Source: Chloroflexota bacterium (GTDB lineage Bacteria > Chloroflexota > Anaerolineae > J102). From it: 34,741 bases of DNA. A program made the translations under genes and the position numbers. The notes under the pieces were generated by a model. It made no database searches, was not told the origin of the DNA, and was given only the letters and a program-made list of their open reading frames with translations. Below, piece by piece: positions 18,501 to 25,427 of the stretch (positions are counted from its first letter, which is position 1; every line of letters starts with the position of its first letter). The stretch spans positions 1 to 34,741 of the forward strand of contig PIVW01000006.1 in assembly GCA_003353825.1 (NCBI GenBank), in the 5' to 3' direction.

Positions 18501-18694
18501 GCCCGGCAGAGTTCGATAGAGGACCCTCCGCCATCATCGAGGAGCTTGACCCACTTGATCTGCAGTGCCTGTAGTTCCTCCATCCAATGTTGTAAATCAC
18601 TTCCGGAGGGATGATAAATCAAGGCAGACCAATGGACGCCACGCCCATTGTCTTCAGGCGGACGAGGGAAATCGGCCAATTGTTTCGCAGCCAT
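15599..18694 (-). CDS. Large GH clan A-like protein with regulatory-like repeats
   Basis: A 1,031-residue protein. Residues 15-400 resemble a TIM-barrel glycoside hydrolase: WVKLLDDGGGSSIELC, HYIETNNEPDLPAEW (Asn-Glu-Pro, candidate acid/base Glu111), IHNYTLNHPLDYPD, and YVPIISTEGGPVVGW (candidate nucleophile Glu298). From about 410 come several carboxypeptidase-regulatory-like beta repeats (VVGTVSDRDGKPLGGIPISL, FSIVGTLEDTAGSPRPDIRV, LTGFVHDASNQALPGILVVL). It ends with the domain shared with the next gene (KPLVHYYLLG from residue 935). ATG at 18694 is chosen for the AAGGAA site upstream and because the extension to 18871 looks non-coding. No signal peptide is visible, odd for such an enzyme. 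Substrate unknown. Confidence 0.8.
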   Translation of the reverse strand: MAAKQLADFPRPPEDNGRGVHWSALIYHPSGSDLQHWMEELQALQIKWVKLLDDGGGSSIELCRAMIDHGIMPVVRLYRDRPNPDRIGGREIDAVRRLARNGVHYIETNNEPDLPAEWQGGHKPKDWLDIVVDNFIYDADIVLNEGGLPALPAMGPGSSRNPLKMVVDRGRKDLFENGSWSAIHNYTLNHPLDYPDDAVNQQGQALTQEEYDRYQRWQYSHLSKEEAEAEGIDAADYDKYQRWGWDGRAIEKINERRLRDMNSGDTIHDDHNCFRAWEIRGQLVYDALGFYVPIISTEGGPVVGWGDDLRYAKMNPTTHAEWQMEIFRFMQDEAPEWYFSCCTWLLASRPLGDFSPTWDQMSWYCSAWNEQFGLSGELPIIQMLKDTPAKVRHEIREPEGEPSRVVGTVSDRDGKPLGGIPISLRAGEEIIASGLSDAEGRYQLNAPEGSYDLYVAWVGPVARTITLTPGDVDTIDVKGMHPVGAFSIVGTLEDTAGSPRPDIRVELRRNGIVHAVDTTDGTGAFSFYPGVAGDYVVAVPGGSATALVEVDYPEEIVVITMPTTTELHYALTEKRLLSAEETGNRSLFYGWVVDEDGKGIKDVELEMRWRDAEPGQNFPSIRTGRDGTKPNADGYYEFLHSAGDFLVIVVQGDYESDIAEDLLTADVPGREDDPITYEINFQLRPAEPGLPNESVVMGSIPGGRMGQGLRLWSNEGVNIDTTLDTSRRFKINDLPSGVYDFELAGIGIIRSEIVLDGRNQVEINFSLLGGIIGPVVNAGQRRTVQLISESYGFTRRAQLSSEDHYRFTNLPPGIYRVELDDAIIGCLSSDGQSVLQAPLLQVGLMPPTGDSTLTGFVHDASNQALPGILVVLQYEQQQMAVAVSDVEGRVSFAGLGVGHYDLAVEGRVLAGDISLDGINSITVDMMYAPAMSLHKPLVHYYLLGTADPALGATLVRLIAPWLPTQAPGVAGFDSNEARRATTVTLLGDAEDESLVSNLESAECEVIDRRSDLLSLAWKLASPPSPAATPPD

Positions 18695-18890
18695 AATGGA
18701 TTCCTTGCAACGTATCAGCGTGATCGACGTGATTCCCCATGCTATTACAGGGGCCATGCGATAAACCCCACCCCATCTCATCCGCCGCAGATATGGGGGA
18801 GTGCTGCAGGACAGAAGATCGAAGATCGTTAAGTAGATGGGGGACGCCCAATAATACAGGGCTGCCCCCATTATACCTGCTAGGAAGATC

Positions 18891-18922
18891 TACTACAAAG
18901 AGGGAGATAGGCGCTAAAACGC
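18891..18922. repeat. Partial copy of the GCGCTTTAGCGC palindrome family
   Basis: TACTACAAAGAGGGAGATAG followed by GCGCTAAAACGC resembles, on the opposite strand, one arm of the dispersed palindrome (GCGTTTTAGCGCCTA, then TTTGTAGTA). It is a half copy 20 bases from the full copy at 18942. Confidence 0.5.
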
Positions 18923-18941
18923 ATGGGAGATCGGTGAGGCA

Positions 18942-19006
18942 GTTTGTAGTAAGCGCTTTAGCGCCTTTATGCACCTGTCACGGCGATGAATCGCCTACCA
19001 CGAACC
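18942..19006. repeat. Dispersed intergenic palindrome, copy 2
   Basis: GTTTGTAGTAAGCGCTTTAG opens the element and CGCCTACCACGAACC closes it. Both ends match those of the 13365-13430 copy (GTTCGTAGTAAG and CGCCTACTGCGAACC), while the centre differs. The arms pair over about 23 bases with mismatches. It lies just downstream of the PGM1-like ligase stop. Confidence 0.75.
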
Positions 19007-19031
19007 GCATAGCTACTTGCGCCAAAATAAA

Positions 19032-20576
19032 TTAGGGGTGCTGTGCCTCCTCATCCAAGGCGGCTACTGTTTGCGCAAATAGCGCATCTGCCTGTTCGGG
19101 CGAGTTTCCCACGGCTGTAAGGCCAAGGCGGCCGAATTCACCCAGAGAACTGAGCATATGAAACACGACTCCGGTCTGATGCGTCTGGTTGAAATGGAGA
19201 TCGGTGCGGGCAATGATGTCGAAGATATCGTCGGCGGTAAATGAACGATAGAGGTGCGATTCCAGGTGGTCACTGGCGATGAAGTACTTATTGTGCCCAC
19301 GCGGGGTAGTAAAAACCCCTGCCTCTGCATCATAGACACCATCTGTAAGAAATTGAAGTGTGAGGAAGGGGTGGGTAGTGCCCCCTTTACGCAGGTTGAC
19401 TTCGATGGCATAGGATTCCCACTCACCCAATTCGGAACGCACGGTCACGAAATCGATGGCAAAGCGCCCCAGAACGCCCTCATTTGCCAGGCGTCGACCT
19501 ACTTTGGCAGCATCTTGCATGATCGAGGCCGCGTAGGCAGAGTCCGCAGGAAAACGAGCGCCAAAATAGGTCTGCCCACTGGGTCCGCCCAACACCTGAT
19601 CATGGGTCGAGAGTAATTCCACCTCGCCCAAAGGCGTCACCCTAAGCTGAGCACTAGGGCTACGGTATTCCTGACCCTGGATGCGCTCTTCGACAATACC
19701 AGCGTGCTTTTCCAATTCCTGCATATACCACTCATAAGTGATTTCTGGCGCCTCGTAGGCCATAGATTTAAGACGCTCTGCAATGGCAACAAGCTCCGAA
19801 GTATCCCCAGGATCAGGCAGATCATGTAGATTCAACAGGGCGTTGCCCATACCGCTGACACCTTCATCATGCTTGACGATGACCTGCTGTACGGCGGGTC
19901 GTTGCGCTCGAATGTCCCGTATGGCCTGAATCAACTCATCGCCCGTGCGGATATCCTCGATGCCAAGGGGATGGCGTACCCCTTCTTCGGCAAAGAGTTG
20001 CCGGCAACCGCTCTTGGTGCCGTAGTGGAAGAATTTAGGATCGGCGCCGTACATGGGTATGCCCAAACGCAGTGCGAGATCTCGTTCCAGTATTGTATTC
20101 ATAAAGGAAGCGAGATGCGCACGGTCGTGGTCAGGAATAAGGGCGCTGATCTGGCGGAGAAGACGTGGCCGCTCCAGCAGTTTCAATGTCAGTGGCCGGG
20201 GAGACGCGTCCTGGGGGGAGACAAGGAAGAGACGCTTGCGAGCATGAGAGGCGATCACACCCGGCAATAAATCCAGATAATACTCGACGATCTCAGGCTT
20301 AATGCTCTGTGAAGTCGCATAGATCATGCGCGCCCTGGGTTGGCGTAACAAGAGAAGGAGAAACAAAAAGCGCTCCTCATAGGCTTGAAGGAGCGCACCG
20401 GGTATGGCACTGATCTCGATGGAAATCGATGGCACCACCACAATAGTCTGTTTATCCTGGCTGATGTGATCTATCGATTTCCAGAGTGGCACCAGTTTGG
20501 CTTGCAATGCATCAAACTGTGCCTGGGCCTGCTCCGGCGACATGTTCAACTTGGGTTCGGGAAGTGTCAGTTCCAT
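19032..20576 (-). CDS. PGM1-like ATP-grasp peptide ligase
   Basis: A 514-residue carboxylate-amine ligase of the ATP-grasp fold, related to the pheganomycin peptide ligase PGM1. Visible features: QVIVKHDEGVSGMGN at residues 231-245 (ATP-binding Lys and glycine-rich loop), VEERIQGQEYRSPSAQLRV, and AIEVNLRKGGTTHPF at 390-404, the metal-binding Glu/Asn strand characteristic of this family. A C-terminal domain of about 100 residues follows (GHNKYFIASDHLESHLYRSF), matching the PGM1 C-terminal region. AGGAGG lies 8 bases before ATG 20576. A PLP decarboxylase is upstream on the same strand, 228 bases away. The natural substrates are unknown; PGM1 relatives join amino acids or peptides with ATP. Confidence 0.85.
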   Translation of the reverse strand: MELTLPEPKLNMSPEQAQAQFDALQAKLVPLWKSIDHISQDKQTIVVVPSISIEISAIPGALLQAYEERFLFLLLLLRQPRARMIYATSQSIKPEIVEYYLDLLPGVIASHARKRLFLVSPQDASPRPLTLKLLERPRLLRQISALIPDHDRAHLASFMNTILERDLALRLGIPMYGADPKFFHYGTKSGCRQLFAEEGVRHPLGIEDIRTGDELIQAIRDIRAQRPAVQQVIVKHDEGVSGMGNALLNLHDLPDPGDTSELVAIAERLKSMAYEAPEITYEWYMQELEKHAGIVEERIQGQEYRSPSAQLRVTPLGEVELLSTHDQVLGGPSGQTYFGARFPADSAYAASIMQDAAKVGRRLANEGVLGRFAIDFVTVRSELGEWESYAIEVNLRKGGTTHPFLTLQFLTDGVYDAEAGVFTTPRGHNKYFIASDHLESHLYRSFTADDIFDIIARTDLHFNQTHQTGVVFHMLSSLGEFGRLGLTAVGNSPEQADALFAQTVAALDEEAQHP

Positions 20577-20780
20577 CTTGTACGACCTCCTGCTGGCAGC
20601 AATGTGTGTCTGCTATTATAACGCAGCTTGTTTTCTGCAGGGTCCCTATGTTTATGGCTTATCGGTGTGGCTCTTCTGGGCGCCTCATGTCTACATGCAT
20701 CCTGGTGTCCTTACGGATCGAATCGAATTCGTCGCTCAAATTACGAATTCCGTTGCAGAGGAGATGGCATCAAGGATGCT

Positions 20781-20813
20781 GCGGGTGAGAATTATGGATG
20801 TCTCTCAACCCGC
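20781..20813 (-). terminator. Hairpin overlapping the decarboxylase stop codon
   Basis: GCGGGTGAGA (20781-20790) pairs with TCTCAACCCGC (20803-20813), about 10 base pairs with one bulged base and a 12-base loop. On the minus strand it covers the decarboxylase stop. There is no U-tract after it, so it may protect the 3' end or attenuate rather than terminate. Confidence 0.4.
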
Positions 20814-22307
20814 CAATTCTTGCCCAATAGAAAGGACTGCCTCGACCAGCACATCGAAGTCCTCTCGCCGGCTGCGGTGGTTGGTATTGGCCACACGGAT
20901 TAGATAATCGCCATTGAGTCTGGTCGAAGAGGGCACGGCAATGCCTCGTTCGTGCATTTGTAGTAATATCTCATGATTGAGCTGGTTGAGTTCAGCTTGG
21001 TTCAGATTGCCTGGATTGTAGCGGAAACAGACGATGTTGAGGGGCACGGGCGCCAATCGTTCCAGATTGGGGGTTTGCTCGACTAAATCCGCAAGGTAGC
21101 GTGCTTGCTCGACATTCTTCCAGATCATACGGCGGTAGGTGTCGATACCATGTTCCTTGAAGGACAGCCACACCTTGAGCGCCCGAAAGCCGCGCGTTAG
21201 TTGCACGCCGTAATCGCTAAACCAGACTTCGCCACCTGCCACGCCACGATCGGCATGTACCAGGTATTCTGGTGTCAGGGAAAAGGTCTGGCGATGAGCG
21301 GTTTCGCTACGTACCAAGACACATCCTGCTTCAACGGGCATATACAGCCACTTGTGTAAATCAAAGGCAATGGAATCAGCACGCTCCATTCCTTCGGTCA
21401 AGTATCTGAGTTCAGGCACGAGTTCAGCTAAAGCGCCGAAGGCGCCATCTACGTGAAACCACATATCTTCTCGATTACAGATATCTGCCAGGGCATTGAG
21501 ATCGTCGAAAGCCCCCGTATTAACGGTGCCAGCACAGCCAATGATACAGAAGGGATGTAAGCCTTGTTCACGATCGCTGTGAATGGCAGCTTCCAACGCC
21601 GCCAGATCTATCTGATACTCATTGTTGATCGGTATTTTACGCAGGGCTTCGCTACCCAGACCTAACAGTTCCACAGCTTTCTGATTACTACTGTGCGTTT
21701 CAATCGAACTATAAAGCACCATCCCTCTTGGCGCTGCAGCCACACCTTCAGTGCGGATATCGAACCCAGCCTTGGTGTTACGAGCCACTGTGACGCCGAC
21801 CAAATTGGACATCGAGCCGCCACTGGTTAGGAGGCCGCTGGCATAGTCAGGATAATCCAGCATCTCCTTGCACCAGTTGAGTACCTGGTTTTCTACATAC
21901 TTACCACCGTGATCGCCACCGCCCATGTTTGGGTTCAAAATAGCTGCCATCATATCTGCCATGGCGCCAAAGGGTGTGCCTCCCCCCATCACCCAACCCC
22001 AGAAGCGGGGATGGGTATTGCCCATAGGATAGGGTAGAACATGGTCGAAAAAATCCTCGTAAGCCCGCTCTGCACCTTGTGGTACCTCTGGCAAGGTCTG
22101 CTGAAACCAGTCTTTGGTGTCCTCTGGAACGGGTTGCCACGCCGGTCGCTCACGTACCGTTTCTTGGTAATGGAGCATGTCATCAATCATACGATGGCCA
22201 AGCGCTCGCAGCGCCGCCCAATCCTGTGGGTCTAATGTTTCACGATCGAATTTGGAATCATCTGCTATTGACAAGGTAATCTCTCCAGAAATTGCGAGTG
22301 CGTGCAT
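20805..22307 (-). CDS. PLP-dependent group II amino acid decarboxylase
   Basis: A 500-residue enzyme of the aromatic-L-amino-acid/glutamate decarboxylase family (pyridoxal-deC). Features: PYPMGNTHPRFWGW near residue 92, LLTSGGSMSNLVG (159-171, cofactor phosphate contact), SIETHSS (His stacking on PLP), FHVDGAFG (Asp287) and SIAFDLHKWLYMP with the PLP Lys319. It probably releases CO2 from an aromatic or other amino acid; the substrate cannot be read from sequence. The ATG at 22307 lacks a ribosome site, while TTG at 22274 (residue 12) has GGAGAG six bases upstream and may be the true start. It lies between the SCO1 pair and the PGM1-like ligase, all on the minus strand. Confidence 0.9.
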   Translation of the reverse strand: MHALAISGEITLSIADDSKFDRETLDPQDWAALRALGHRMIDDMLHYQETVRERPAWQPVPEDTKDWFQQTLPEVPQGAERAYEDFFDHVLPYPMGNTHPRFWGWVMGGGTPFGAMADMMAAILNPNMGGGDHGGKYVENQVLNWCKEMLDYPDYASGLLTSGGSMSNLVGVTVARNTKAGFDIRTEGVAAAPRGMVLYSSIETHSSNQKAVELLGLGSEALRKIPINNEYQIDLAALEAAIHSDREQGLHPFCIIGCAGTVNTGAFDDLNALADICNREDMWFHVDGAFGALAELVPELRYLTEGMERADSIAFDLHKWLYMPVEAGCVLVRSETAHRQTFSLTPEYLVHADRGVAGGEVWFSDYGVQLTRGFRALKVWLSFKEHGIDTYRRMIWKNVEQARYLADLVEQTPNLERLAPVPLNIVCFRYNPGNLNQAELNQLNHEILLQMHERGIAVPSSTRLNGDYLIRVANTNHRSRREDFDVLVEAVLSIGQELAG

Positions 22308-22396
22308 TTACGAGGGGCGACACAATAGATCGGCGTTTCACCCGTGTTCATCCTTCGACCCTGCTCAGGACAGGTCTGCGTTCTGTTTGGCCGCTC

Positions 22397-23005
22397 CTAA
22401 CGCAAGAAGTATTCCAGATCCTCTGCCATAAACTCAGGCGATGTGTCGAAAGGCCAGATCAAGCGAATACGACCTTTGTCATCCAGCAATGTCACCGACG
22501 CCGTGTGATCCATGAGGTAATCGCTGGCCCCATCTACTTCGTTTCGAGCATAAAAAATACCGAGTGGCGTGGCGGCATTGGCGATCTCTTCCTCTGTGCC
22601 GGTAAGTCCAAGGATGGTTGGGTAGAAAGCGGGGGCATAGTGGGATAATCGCTCTGGTGTGTCCCGTTCGGGGTCTACAGATACAAATAATACTTGCACT
22701 TGCTCTGCCTTGTCCTCACCAATCAAGCGCATGGTCTGGCCCAGGTCTGCCAGGGTAAGTGGGCAGACGTCGGGGCAAAAGGTGTAGCCAAAGTAAAGGA
22801 TGACGTGCTTGCCCCGATAATCGCTTAAACTCACACGTTCACCTGTATGAGCAGTCAGTACGAAATCATCTGCGGGCTCGGTGGCTTGCAACACCATGCC
22901 ATGAAAAATCTGTGGGCTCAGACGCGACACAAGCACAACGGCGCCTACCACGACCAGGATTACCACCACAAGCAACACAACTACGATTCTCAGATTAATG
23001 TTCAT
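22397..23005 (-). CDS. SCO1/SenC copper chaperone or thiol-disulfide protein
   Basis: A 202-residue membrane-anchored thioredoxin-fold protein of the SCO1/SenC family, used in assembling the Cu-A site of cytochrome oxidase. A transmembrane anchor spans residues 6-27. The metal site is complete: GYTFCPDVCP gives Cys77 and Cys81, and YLMDHTASVTLLD gives His167. The FVSVDPERDTPE segment is also characteristic. It starts 3 bases after the stop of the second SCO1-like gene, so they are co-translated. No oxidase genes are in the window. Confidence 0.92.
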   Translation of the reverse strand: MNINLRIVVVLLVVVILVVVGAVVLVSRLSPQIFHGMVLQATEPADDFVLTAHTGERVSLSDYRGKHVILYFGYTFCPDVCPLTLADLGQTMRLIGEDKAEQVQVLFVSVDPERDTPERLSHYAPAFYPTILGLTGTEEEIANAATPLGIFYARNEVDGASDYLMDHTASVTLLDDKGRIRLIWPFDTSPEFMAEDLEYFLR

Positions 23006-23008
23006 TTT

Positions 23009-23728
23009 TTATGATGTGTAACAGAGGAATAGGTGGGCTGCTTCATAACCCACGCGGGCGACGCCCTGACTGTTTTCGAGTTCTTCGGCCAATACGCCAA
23101 GATGGCGGATAAGGGTGTCTGCGTCGGGGGTGACCGTACGGCTGTTATAGACAGCTCGAACAATGCCCCAACCGTCGACTAGAACCATGGTGGGGCTGAA
23201 ATCCCAAGTCCCATCCTCGTTCTGTTGGTAGTATGCTTCAAATCCCCCACCGATAATGGACTTGAGCCGAGCAGGATCACCGCTGACGAATCGCCATTGC
23301 TCGGTATCGGCGCCTAATGTCTGAGCGTAAGTTCTCAGTTGCTCTGGTGTATCCTTTTCCGGGTCGAATGACATCGTCACAAACGAAACCGGGGTGTCTC
23401 CGCTAACATCTTCCCCCAGCCTCTGTTGTAATTCACTGAGGATGAGATCGTTCTGAGGGCAATCAGGAGCCAGACAATCTGTGTGCGTGAAGTTATAAAG
23501 CACATAGTGCCCGCGCAGGTCTTCATTGGTCAAGCGCCTGCCATCTTGATCCGTAAGCGCAAAACCCGGCGCTAAGCGAATGCGCGGCAACACTTGAATC
23601 GGTTGAAACGTGACAAAGGCAATGAGGCCGAGAACAAGTAGGATCAGGGCGCCAAGGAGAACCTGATGCCAGCGCTTGAGCTTGATCGTGGGTAAGAGGG
23701 GTGGTGCCTGTGTTTGACCGGTGGTCAT
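23009..23728 (-). CDS. SCO1-like redoxin with altered metal site
   Basis: A 239-residue paralogue of the following SCO1 gene. A membrane anchor spans residues 22-42, followed by a redoxin fold with FALTDQDGRRLTNEDLRGHY and TMSFDPEKDTPEQLRTYAQ. The cysteine motif is THTDCLAPDCPQ: Cys85 and Cys90 are separated by four residues instead of three. The usual copper His is replaced by Phe (WDFSPTMVLVD against YLMDHTASVTLLD in the neighbour). ATG at 23728 is chosen for GGAGAT six bases upstream; the frame extends to 23860 without support. It may act as a thiol reductase rather than a copper carrier, which is inference. Confidence 0.85.
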   Translation of the reverse strand: MTTGQTQAPPLLPTIKLKRWHQVLLGALILLVLGLIAFVTFQPIQVLPRIRLAPGFALTDQDGRRLTNEDLRGHYVLYNFTHTDCLAPDCPQNDLILSELQQRLGEDVSGDTPVSFVTMSFDPEKDTPEQLRTYAQTLGADTEQWRFVSGDPARLKSIIGGGFEAYYQQNEDGTWDFSPTMVLVDGWGIVRAVYNSRTVTPDADTLIRHLGVLAEELENSQGVARVGYEAAHLFLCYTS

Positions 23729-23888
23729 AGCGGTATCTCCAGTGGGCAGTCCAACGACATTGGGTGCAAGGCGTTGAGCACTCAGTGGTCTGCAACTTTT
23801 TCCATACGATGGGCGATACCTCAGTGTGTCCCACCTTAGGATTGAATTGTTGGACCACACCCCTATGATACCAAGGGGTATCTAGAGA

Positions 23889-24587
23889 TTACAAACGGGC
23901 GCTGTGAAAAAACTCGCGTATGAATGACTTTTCCAGGGCAAGTGTTTCTTCTAATGATCCGGTCAGTGGCGCAGTTACTTTGAATAACACTGTACCTGCA
24001 CTGCCATCACGTACATAGTCAGGATAGAGGTAGAAGTACAGGACCACATGTTCCCACCGTTCTTTTTGAGCTTGCAGCCGCAGGGCGTAGATTTCGCCCT
24101 CGTTGAGTTCAACCGCTTCCGAGGCAACTTCGGTGCGCCAACCGTCGGCGTCGTAACAGATCTGTGGAGAATGGAAGGATTTGGCCTGGCGGCTGCCAAT
24201 CACACTTAACCACACGTACTTGCTATCTGGACGGCGGTAGCGTCGGTAAACGTATTCCTCAGGCTCCAGCAAAATCTGTACCTCGATATTGGTTTGGGGG
24301 ATATCAGCACCCTGCCAGCCGCCAAACTCAAGGGGAAGTTCGTGTAGTTGTGGTCCCAGGCTAAAATCATATTTCGCTTGCACTGCCCGTTCACGGCTGG
24401 TGCGTCGCCAACGGTCGATATCTGAGACGAAGGTATAGCCGGAGTTGGCCAGGGCACGGCTTTGCCAGATATCACGGCCGTAGATAAAGACGACGGCAAT
24501 AAGTGCCAGGGCCAGCAGTATCAGAACTACAAGAGGTCTGCGCGAATTTGCCGGCAACCCAGCAGTCTCGCCAGGAGAATCAGACAT
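23889..24587 (-). CDS. EpsI-family exosortase-associated protein
   Basis: A 232-residue protein of the EpsI family (methanolan biosynthesis EpsI, PF11984), the usual partner of exosortases. A single transmembrane segment lies at residues 18-37. The outside domain has LPLEFGGWQGADIP and KSFHSPQICYDADGWRTE, with the family's conserved His139, Cys144 and Trp150. The start codon lies inside the exosortase gene (61 bases of overlap), so translation is coupled. EpsI-like proteins are sometimes fused to exosortases; their chemistry is not well established. Confidence 0.9.
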   Translation of the reverse strand: MSDSPGETAGLPANSRRPLVVLILLALALIAVVFIYGRDIWQSRALANSGYTFVSDIDRWRRTSRERAVQAKYDFSLGPQLHELPLEFGGWQGADIPQTNIEVQILLEPEEYVYRRYRRPDSKYVWLSVIGSRQAKSFHSPQICYDADGWRTEVASEAVELNEGEIYALRLQAQKERWEHVVLYFYLYPDYVRDGSAGTVLFKVTAPLTGSLEETLALEKSFIREFFHSARL

Positions 24588-25360
24588 AAGAAAGCGAAGA
24601 GGAAGAAGAGGATACCTGAATAATCATGGTAATAGGTAAAGCCAACTTGCACGCCCCAGCGATCCGCCACCCAAAGCAGCGTGCTCACCCGGAAGATATT
24701 GCCCAGAATGGCGATGGGAATGGCCATGAGGAAGAGGATTAGCTTACTGTACCAGGGGCCATGTACAATGTAAGCGAAGACAGCAACCAGCGTAAACAAG
24801 GCCACGATCGAGCGCAGACCGGAACACTGGGCTCCCACCACCAGGTTGGCATTGGGCAGTGTCACCGAGGCGCCACTCACGGTGATATCCATCCCCACCG
24901 CCTGCATGAGTGTGGTGGATATCTGGCCGGTGATGAGCGACAAGGGCAGGCTGCCCCCCTCGATAAAGGGGAGGGGCACCATGAAAATGAGAAACGCCAA
25001 AGGAAATGCCAGCCGTTTCAGTGCTTGCCCACCCCAGAGATACCAGATAATCCCGGCAAAAAGGGCGATCATCCCCAGCGCTGCCACAAAATAAGCCCGC
25101 TGAAACAGGGCGATGAGATAGAGTACCAATGCCGCAGCTAGCAATAAAACACCCAGATTGCTGGGACGCCGTTCGAGGCGCGGCAGCAGACGCCAAGCGA
25201 AGTAAGCGGAGACTAGTGGCACCAAAACGCCGTGCGAGTAATAGTCATTGCTCCACCATTCGTTTGCCAACCAGCGCAGGGTGGGTAGCAACACCAGGGC
25301 GCTTAGCACGACGATGAGGACGTAGAGAAGGGTTTCTGTGCGACGTAAAAAGGAGGGCAT
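24527..25360 (-). CDS. Exosortase (EpsH/Xrt family)
   Basis: A polytopic membrane cysteine protease/transpeptidase of about 277 residues with eight or so hydrophobic segments. It cleaves PEP-CTERM tails and is the bacterial counterpart of archaeosortase. The catalytic triad is visible (numbered from the GTG at 25372): Cys183 in VVGAQCSGLRS, Arg228 in GNIFRV and His249 in YYHDYSG. Supporting family motifs are NDYYSHGVLVP near the N-terminus and PLPF in the middle. ATG at 25360 is preferred; GTG at 25372 would add four residues, and neither has a ribosome site. epsI overlaps its 3' end. A PEP-CTERM protein lies 10 kb downstream but is broken. Confidence 0.92.
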   Translation of the reverse strand: MPSFLRRTETLLYVLIVVLSALVLLPTLRWLANEWWSNDYYSHGVLVPLVSAYFAWRLLPRLERRPSNLGVLLLAAALVLYLIALFQRAYFVAALGMIALFAGIIWYLWGGQALKRLAFPLAFLIFMVPLPFIEGGSLPLSLITGQISTTLMQAVGMDITVSGASVTLPNANLVVGAQCSGLRSIVALFTLVAVFAYIVHGPWYSKLILFLMAIPIAILGNIFRVSTLLWVADRWGVQVGFTYYHDYSGILFFLFAFLCLILLARLLGCRQIRADLL

Positions 25361-25427
25361 GCGTTCAAACACAAAGAAAAACGTGAACTGTAGAAAAGTC
25401 TAGCACAGGAGACTGTTGCGGTACAGG

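Larger units (their letters stand above)
18695..19031. other. gene-free stretch holding dispersed repeats
   Basis: About 340 bases between the ligase and the GH-like gene. No coding frame is convincing. The left half should contain the promoter of the leftward GH-like operon; the right half holds the two repeat copies listed separately. Confidence 0.4.

Noticed and set aside
20497..20907. Plus-strand frames opposite the ligase and decarboxylase ends
   Set aside because: Cys/Arg/Ser-rich translations without family features, antisense to real genes.
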